64,000 bases of DNA from Pedobacter cryoconitis (GTDB lineage: Bacteria; Bacteroidota; Bacteroidia; Sphingobacteriales; Sphingobacteriaceae): assembly GCF_014207135.1 (NCBI RefSeq), contig NZ_JACHCC010000002.1, forward strand, positions 124,001-188,000, given 5' to 3'. Position numbers and translations under genes: made by a program. The notes beneath the pieces are model-generated. The model was not told the origin of the DNA and did not search any database. It saw nothing but the letters and a program-made list of their open reading frames with translations. Positions 58,448 through 64,000 of this stretch are shown here, piece by piece; within the stretch, counting starts at the first letter, position 1, and each line of letters begins with the position of its first letter.

Positions 58448-59539
58448 ATGAGTAAAAGGGGTAGAATTCTGGTAGCCATGAGTGGCGGTGTAGATAGTTC
58501 AGTAGCAGCAGTAATGCTACACGAACAAGGGTATGAAGTTATTGGCTTAACAATGAAGACCTGGGACTATGCAACCTCTGGCAGCAGTAGTAAGGAAACC
58601 GGTTGCTGCAGTCTGGATAGTATCAATGATGCCCGTACTTTAGCAGTAAACTATGGCTTTCCGCATTATATATTAGACATCAGAGAAGAATTTGGTGATT
58701 ATGTAATTGATAACTTTGTTGATGAATATCTGGCAGGACGCACACCTAATCCATGTGTGTTATGCAATACGCATATTAAATGGGAAGCGCTGCTGAAGCG
58801 TGCCAATAAACTGGACTGTGAGTTTATCGCTACAGGTCACTATGCTAATGTCAGACAACATGACAATGGCAGACACGTAATTTCTAAAGGACTGGACGAA
58901 AACAAAGATCAGTCTTATGTATTGTGGGGTGTATCGCAGGAAAACCTTGCACGTACACAATTTCCTTTAGGATCTTTCGCTAAAGCTGACATCAGACAAA
59001 TGGCCCTGGATATGGGGCAGGAAGAACTTGCTAAAAAGAGTGAGAGTTATGAAATCTGTTTTGTACCTGAAAATGATTACCGTTCTTTCCTGAAACATAA
59101 AGTGGAAGATCTGGAAGATCGTGTGGCAGGTGGAAATTTTATTACCAGTGACGGAATGGTTGTCGGACAACATAAAGGTTATCCTTTTTATACAATCGGT
59201 CAGCGTAAAGGTCTTGGGATTGCTTTTGGGGAGCCTATGTTTGTTACCCAGATCCTTCCTGAAAGTAACACAGTGATGCTGGGCAGAGCTGAAGAACTGG
59301 AAAGAAAAGAAGCAATGGTACGTAACATTAACCTGATCAAATATGAAAATATTCTGGAACCAATGGATAATGTGATTACCAAAATACGTTATAAAGATGC
59401 AGGTATGTTAAGTACCATCGTTCAGGAGAAAGACAGAATGCGTGTGGTATTTGACCACAATGTATCTGCTATCGCTCCAGGACAATCCGCTGTTTTCTAT
59501 GAAGGAAACGACCTTCTGGGTGGCGGTTTTCTTGTTTAA
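58448..59539 (+). CDS. mnmA: tRNA-specific 2-thiouridylase
   Basis: 363 residues. Adds sulfur to C2 of the wobble uridine in tRNA-Lys, -Glu and -Gln. The PP-loop is SGGVDSS (12-18). The active cysteines are Cys106 (NPCVLCN) and Cys204 (YEICFVPE), matching Cys102 and Cys199 of the E. coli enzyme. IGQRKGLGIAFGEPMFV opens the C-terminal barrel. The 3' end overlaps the convergent metallophosphatase gene by 4 bases. Confidence 0.96.
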   Translation: MSKRGRILVAMSGGVDSSVAAVMLHEQGYEVIGLTMKTWDYATSGSSSKETGCCSLDSINDARTLAVNYGFPHYILDIREEFGDYVIDNFVDEYLAGRTPNPCVLCNTHIKWEALLKRANKLDCEFIATGHYANVRQHDNGRHVISKGLDENKDQSYVLWGVSQENLARTQFPLGSFAKADIRQMALDMGQEELAKKSESYEICFVPENDYRSFLKHKVEDLEDRVAGGNFITSDGMVVGQHKGYPFYTIGQRKGLGIAFGEPMFVTQILPESNTVMLGRAEELERKEAMVRNINLIKYENILEPMDNVITKIRYKDAGMLSTIVQEKDRMRVVFDHNVSAIAPGQSAVFYEGNDLLGGGFLV

Positions 59540-60471
59540 ACAGCATCCAGCTGATCTGATATCATATAGGGTGAAGAAGTTAATGATTTCTTCCCTCTGT
59601 ATGATTCAAAATAATAATCTATACGTCCCAGATTTATTCCGGCAAAACCTACCTGGTTAATTGTTGTAAGCTTACCTGACCTGTTTTTAACGTCCTGAGG
59701 CTTAGCCATAAAAGTATGGGTATGCCCACCAATAATCAGATCAATATGATCGTTGTTCTGAGCTAGTGTCTGATCTGAAACTTTACGATCCGAATATTTA
59801 TAGCCCAGATGTGAGAGACAGATGATCAGATCACATTTATGTTCATTTTTAAGTAAGCCGGCAACTTCATTGGCTTTCTGAACAGGATCAAGATAGATCG
59901 TATTTCCGTAGTTCTTCTCCCCGACCAGCCCTTTAAGTTCTATACCTATTCCAAAAACACCAATCTTTAAACCTCCTTTATTAAAAATCTGGTAGGGTTT
60001 GGTAGATTGATGCATGATCGTATCAGAAAAATCATAGTTACTCACCAGAATAGGGAATTTAGCATGTGGAAGTTGCTTATAGAAGCCCTCTACTCCATTG
60101 TCAAAATCATGGTTGCCCATTGTTGCAGCATCGTAACCCATCTCACTCATGAGCTTAATTTCAAGCTCACCGCCATATAAATTAAAGTATGGTGTCCCCT
60201 GAAAAATATCACCTGCATCCAGCAAAAGTACATGCTGCTGTTCTGCCCTGATCTTCTTAATCAAAAACGCTCTTCGTGCTACTCCGCCTAACCCCTGGTT
60301 CCTGGAACCGTCCATCGCAAAAGGTTCAATCTGGCTATGTACATCATTTGTATGCAGAATAGTTAATTTCCTGATCCCCCCATTAGCCAGGGCATCTATA
60401 CTATCAATACTTAATGCCGTCGCTGCGGCTGCGATACTTCCGTTTTTTATAAATTTCCTGCGATTAATCAT
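59536..60471 (-). CDS. 5'-nucleotidase-type metallophosphatase with Tat signal
   Basis: 311 residues. The N-terminus NRRKFIKNGSIAAAATALSI is a twin-arginine signal. The UshA-like catalytic domain has ILHTNDVHSQIEPF, DAGDIFQG and GNHDFDNG as metal-binding motifs, and GGHTHTF near the end. It lacks the C-terminal substrate-binding domain of UshA, which is encoded separately by the gene before it. The start lies inside that gene's last 8 bases. Together they would make one nucleotidase. Confidence 0.9.
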   Translation of the reverse strand: MINRRKFIKNGSIAAAATALSIDSIDALANGGIRKLTILHTNDVHSQIEPFAMDGSRNQGLGGVARRAFLIKKIRAEQQHVLLLDAGDIFQGTPYFNLYGGELEIKLMSEMGYDAATMGNHDFDNGVEGFYKQLPHAKFPILVSNYDFSDTIMHQSTKPYQIFNKGGLKIGVFGIGIELKGLVGEKNYGNTIYLDPVQKANEVAGLLKNEHKCDLIICLSHLGYKYSDRKVSDQTLAQNNDHIDLIIGGHTHTFMAKPQDVKNRSGKLTTINQVGFAGINLGRIDYYFESYRGKKSLTSSPYMISDQLDAV

Positions 60472-61222
60472 GCGTAATCCTCCCGTCTAATTTTGTACTT
60501 ATTTTTTCACCTCTTGCCTGAGTCTCTTTAATATAACTGATGAGTGCATCGCGTATTTTAAGGTTTAATACCTTACTGGCCACTGGCTTTTTGAAACAAC
60601 TGATTCCGTCAGCCCCACCAGCGATATAATCAGAGGTAAGTACGTGATAGTTTTTAGTCTGATCAAATGGTTGACCGTTGATGATTACTGCAGCTGGTTT
60701 ACCGGCTACAATCTTCATCTTCAGTCCTGATACTGGCTGTCCTCCGGTACGTGCGATATAATCGAGCAGGGACTGGACTTCTGTTCCTTTAATTTCAAAA
60801 ACGATCAGCTCATTTTCAAATGGCATCAGCTGAAAAACATTAGCTAACGTAATTGCACCTGATGGCAGATCATTGCGTAATCCTCCATTGGTACTAGGCA
60901 TTGTGAAATCTATTTGTGGATCTGTTTTACGAGCTTCGGCCAAAGCTGCATCTGAGAAAAAATCACCGAGAACCGACTCTCCTCCTGTCATCTTCTTTTC
61001 AAGCAGATTTTCAGAATAGCCTAATATTACATTCATTTGTGAATCGAGCTTCAGCTTGTAAGGTTGATAAGTCCGGATAATTGAACTGTCAGCTTTTACT
61101 TCTTTTGTTACTGCATATTCAGTACGGTTAGATTTAACCAGGTGATAATTGCTGCTGCAAGAATACAAAAGTAAAGGGCCCAGAATAAAACTGAGTGTTT
61201 TAAGGGGTATAAAAGTATGCAT
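60464..61222 (-). CDS. 5'-nucleotidase C-terminal-domain lipoprotein
   Basis: 252 residues with a lipoprotein signal (ILGPLLLYSC, Cys22). The 5'-nucleotidase C-terminal domain is marked by GESVLGDFFSDAALAEAR, MPSTNGGLRNDLPSGAIT and VLTSDYIAGGADG. This domain binds the nucleobase in UshA. The overlap with the metallophosphatase gene implies coupled translation of two subunits. Confidence 0.88.
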   Translation of the reverse strand: MHTFIPLKTLSFILGPLLLYSCSSNYHLVKSNRTEYAVTKEVKADSSIIRTYQPYKLKLDSQMNVILGYSENLLEKKMTGGESVLGDFFSDAALAEARKTDPQIDFTMPSTNGGLRNDLPSGAITLANVFQLMPFENELIVFEIKGTEVQSLLDYIARTGGQPVSGLKMKIVAGKPAAVIINGQPFDQTKNYHVLTSDYIAGGADGISCFKKPVASKVLNLKIRDALISYIKETQARGEKISTKLDGRITHD

Positions 61223-61275
61223 AAATGAAATTTAGTTGCAAATGTAAATCAAATTCATGCATATTCAGGTTAAAA

Positions 61276-61310
61276 AAAAGAGAAATCACGGTTAAGTGAT
61301 TTCTCTTTTT
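61276..61310 (-). terminator. Rho-independent terminator of the glutathione peroxidase gene
   Basis: A 14-bp perfect stem (AAAAGAGAAATCAC on the minus strand) with a 6-base loop and a run of eight T residues, 40 bases past the stop codon. Confidence 0.9.
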
Positions 61311-61349
61311 GCATTATAAATGCCTTTAAAAGGCTTTGTATGGTAATTG

Positions 61350-61859
61350 TTACAGGTTTTTAGTAATCTCCGGGCTTAAAGGAGTAACCTTAGAACGGAA
61401 ACGGTGAACCAGTTGTCCATTCTCATTAATCAGGAATTTCTCAAAGTTCCAGTTGATATCTCCAGTGAAATCGGGATTACTCGCCGATGTCAGATATTTG
61501 AAAAGCGGATTGATGTCATTTCCCTTTACGCTCACTTTTTCGCTTAATAAAAAGGTCACTCCAAAATTCTTTTTACAAAAATCTTGTATCTCTTTATTGG
61601 TGGCTAATTCCTGGCCACCAAAGTTACCCGCTGGAAAACCAATAAGCACTACATCTTTGCCGTATTTTTGATGTAATTTTTCGAGATCTTCATACTGTGG
61701 CGTATAACCGCATTTAGAAGCGGTATTCACAATAAGGATTTTCTTACCCTTAAACTTGGAAAGCTTAATCTCTTTACCATCAATTGTTTTCATGGTAAAA
61801 TCATAGATGCTTTGCGGCGGGGTAAATAACAGACTGAATAAAATAAGTAGGGTGTTCAT
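61350..61859 (-). CDS. Glutathione peroxidase family protein
   Basis: 169 residues with a hydrophobic N-terminus (LLILFSLLFTPPQS) that may be a signal peptide. The catalytic cysteine is Cys50 (NTASKCGYTPQY), with glutamine in FPAGNFGGQEL and the tryptophan/asparagine pair in INWNFEKFLI. It is a Cys form, which usually draws electrons from thioredoxin rather than glutathione. Reduces peroxides, possibly in the periplasm. Confidence 0.92.
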   Translation of the reverse strand: MNTLLILFSLLFTPPQSIYDFTMKTIDGKEIKLSKFKGKKILIVNTASKCGYTPQYEDLEKLHQKYGKDVVLIGFPAGNFGGQELATNKEIQDFCKKNFGVTFLLSEKVSVKGNDINPLFKYLTSASNPDFTGDINWNFEKFLINENGQLVHRFRSKVTPLSPEITKNL

Positions 61860-62085
61860 GGTTTTTAATTTTATGTTACAACGAATATATGGACAAATTT
61901 TTTACACGTATATAATAGGAAGGTAAACTTAATGGGCTATCACCATTTATACGTAGTAACACGGTCACTGGATTCAGAAAATAAGCAATATTTTGAGCGC
62001 TTAAATGATGCTTTCTAATATTTATTCTTGATAGAATTTTGATTTTAGGCTTATTTATAGTTTTATTTGCAGAAAAACCTTCTAG

Positions 62086-64000
62086 ATGGCCAAAAATTTA
62101 TTAATAGTTGAATCACCTGCAAAAGCGAAAACAATAGAAGGGTATTTAGGTAAAGATTTCCTTGTTAAATCGAGTTACGGACACATCCGTGACCTGGTAA
62201 AAGGAGATATGGGAATTGATACGAACAATGATTTCGCCCAGACCTATGAAGTACCCGCCGATAAAAAGCAAGTGGTTGCTGAACTTAAGAAATTAGCAAA
62301 GGAAGCCGAGATGGTATGGCTCGCATCCGATGAGGACCGTGAAGGGGAAGCAATTTCCTGGCACTTATTTGAGACGCTTGGGCTGAAAGAAAACAAGACT
62401 AAACGAATTGTTTTTCATGAGATTACTAAACCTGCAATTTTAAAAGCAATTGAGTCACCAAGGACCATTGATTATAATCTGGTTAACGCGCAACAGGCAA
62501 GACGTGTATTAGATCGTCTGGTAGGTTTCGAACTCTCACCTGTATTATGGAAAAAAGTTAAACCTTCTTTATCTGCCGGTCGTGTGCAATCAGTTGCAGT
62601 ACGTCTGATTGTAGACAGAGAACGTGAAGTAAATAAGTTTAACGCTGCTGCTGCATTTAAAATCACAGCAAGGTTCAGCACAGGAAAAGCCAGAGAACTG
62701 GTTAAAGCCGAATTACCACAGCGGTTTGAACAGGAAGCAGATGCAGAGAAGTTTGTACGCGACTGTATTCATGCTGGTTTTAAAATCAGCAGCCTGGAAA
62801 CTAAACCCGCTAAACGTAATCCTGCTGCACCTTTTACAACCTCTACTTTACAACAGGAAGCATCCAGGAAATTAGGTTTCCCGGTTTCCCGTACCATGCA
62901 GGTTGCACAGCGCTTATATGAAAGTGGAAAGATCACTTACATGAGAACGGATTCTGTTAATTTATCAGAAACTGCGCTTGCTGCTGCTGCCAGTGAGATC
63001 AATACTGCATACGGAAAGCAATATCATCACCCAAGGACTTATAAAACTAAATCGGCAGGCGCTCAGGAAGCGCATGAGGCCATCCGCCCTACTTACTTTA
63101 ATCAGCACACAGTTACTGGTGATAGTTCGGAGCAGCGCTTATATGAGCTAATCTGGAAACGCGCCATTGCGTCACAGATGAGTGAGGCATTATTTGAAAA
63201 AACAACTGCCCAGATTGCAGTCAGTACAAGAAGCGAAAACCTGATTGCTGAAGGTGAAGTCATGAAGTTTGATGGTTTTCTGAAAGTCTATCTCGAATCG
63301 AGTGATGACGAGGATACTGAAGAAAAAGACAATGAAAATATTCTTCCTCCATTAACTAACGGACAGGAACTGATCCTGAATGTGATGAATGCGACAGAGA
63401 GGTTCTCCCGTCCACCAGCAAGATATACTGAGGCCAGCCTGGTTAAAAAACTGGAGGAACTAGGTATAGGCCGTCCTTCTACTTACGCCCCTACAATCTC
63501 AACGATCCAAAACCGTGGTTATGTAGTTAAAGAAGACCGTGACGGACGTACGCGTTCTTTTGGATCTATTATCCTGGAAAACGGACAGCTTACAAAAGCT
63601 ATCAAAACTGAAATTACAGGCGCTGAAAAATCTAAGTTGTTTCCAACTGATATTGGTGAAGTAGTCAATGACTTCCTGGTAGAACATTTTAAAGGAATTG
63701 TAGACTTTAACTTCACAGCGAAAGTAGAAAAGGAATTTGATGAAATAGCTCAGGGATTACAAAACTGGACTAAAATGCTTCATGCCTTTTATACCCCCTT
63801 CCATAAAGAGGTAGAGGTTACGACAGAAACTGCAGACAGAGCAAACGGGGAACGTTTGCTGGGTATAGATCCGGTAAGTGGTAAAAATGTCTATGCTAAG
63901 GTGGGTAAATTTGGTCCCCTGGTACAGATCGGACAGAATGATGACGAGGAAAAACCAAGATACGCCAGTCTGATGAAATCTCAGTCTGTTGGTACAGTAA
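62086..64000 (+). CDS. topA: DNA topoisomerase I (3' end outside window)
   Basis: 638 codons are visible from ATG 62086. The TOPRIM domain has LLIVESPAKAKTIEGYL and LASDEDREGEAISWHL (acidic metal-binding triad). The active-site tyrosine is in ESGKITYMRTDSVNLS. LEELGIGRPSTYAPTISTIQ is the conserved gate block, and a first C-terminal repeat begins near the right edge (LLGIDPVSGKNVYAKVGKFG), of the kind that replaces zinc fingers in many Bacteroidota enzymes. It relaxes negative supercoils. Confidence 0.97.
   Translation, partial: MAKNLLIVESPAKAKTIEGYLGKDFLVKSSYGHIRDLVKGDMGIDTNNDFAQTYEVPADKKQVVAELKKLAKEAEMVWLASDEDREGEAISWHLFETLGLKENKTKRIVFHEITKPAILKAIESPRTIDYNLVNAQQARRVLDRLVGFELSPVLWKKVKPSLSAGRVQSVAVRLIVDREREVNKFNAAAAFKITARFSTGKARELVKAELPQRFEQEADAEKFVRDCIHAGFKISSLETKPAKRNPAAPFTTSTLQQEASRKLGFPVSRTMQVAQRLYESGKITYMRTDSVNLSETALAAAASEINTAYGKQYHHPRTYKTKSAGAQEAHEAIRPTYFNQHTVTGDSSEQRLYELIWKRAIASQMSEALFEKTTAQIAVSTRSENLIAEGEVMKFDGFLKVYLESSDDEDTEEKDNENILPPLTNGQELILNVMNATERFSRPPARYTEASLVKKLEELGIGRPSTYAPTISTIQNRGYVVKEDRDGRTRSFGSIILENGQLTKAIKTEITGAEKSKLFPTDIGEVVNDFLVEHFKGIVDFNFTAKVEKEFDEIAQGLQNWTKMLHAFYTPFHKEVEVTTETADRANGERLLGIDPVSGKNVYAKVGKFGPLVQIGQNDDEEKPRYASLMKSQSVGTV

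Overview
The window looks like chromosomal DNA of a Bacteroidota member, most likely a Pedobacter-like Sphingobacteriaceae species. The reasons are a TonB-dependent receptor with an N-terminal carboxypeptidase-regulatory domain, many PorT/FadL-like outer-membrane barrels, scattered GH20, GH106 and GH92 enzymes, few Shine-Dalgarno sequences, and repeated TAnnTTTG boxes (the Bacteroidota -7 promoter element) upstream of genes. The species assignment is inference.

Layout. 1-11.6 kb: the start of a TonB receptor, a TPR/HTH regulator, cardiolipin synthase, a lone receiver protein, a class III aminotransferase with a DUF4260 protein, a two-component pair and NDH-2. 11.6-18.1 kb: a FadL-like barrel, a secreted PLC-like enzyme, and a minus-strand operon mprF-acvB-anmK that joins aminoacyl-lipid metabolism to murein recycling. 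18.2-22.5 kb: modABC followed by a methionine aminopeptidase and an MFS transporter. 22.6-35.9 kb: ElaA-type acetyltransferase, aquaporin, an AraC regulator with a Bcr/CflA-type efflux pump, a secreted hexosaminidase, small enzymes, two alpha/beta hydrolases and an SDR-AraC pair. 35.9-45.4 kb: a BBE-type flavoprotein, a GH106 enzyme, a GT2-like protein, a GNAT protein, and a clear rifampin phosphotransferase (rph). 45.8-49.5 kb: an AT-rich block with a membrane AraC regulator, a serine hydrolase and a DUF418 protein.

49.5-55.8 kb is the most disturbed part. Two complete tRNA-Lys genes (CTT, TTT) and one 25-nt tRNA-Lys remnant each carry the same trailer, terminator and tail. A 59-bp exact direct repeat brackets a segment with two membrane PH-domain genes. 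A GNAT gene is cut at the remnant, and an SDR gene and a Crp/Fnr gene survive only as deleted fragments. No integrase or transposase was seen. tatA, a PorT-like protein and a TetR regulator with a palindrome over its promoter lie between. 55.9-64 kb returns to ordinary genes: GH92, mnmA, a 5'-nucleotidase split over two overlapping genes (one with a twin-arginine signal, one a lipoprotein), glutathione peroxidase, and topA running off the right edge.

Links between genes: MnmA modifies the wobble base of the tRNA-Lys(TTT) encoded nearby; the Tat-signal metallophosphatase could use the Tat system to which tatA contributes; MprF, AcvB and cardiolipin synthase all act on anionic phospholipids; Rph, MprF and two MFS pumps could together lower drug sensitivity.
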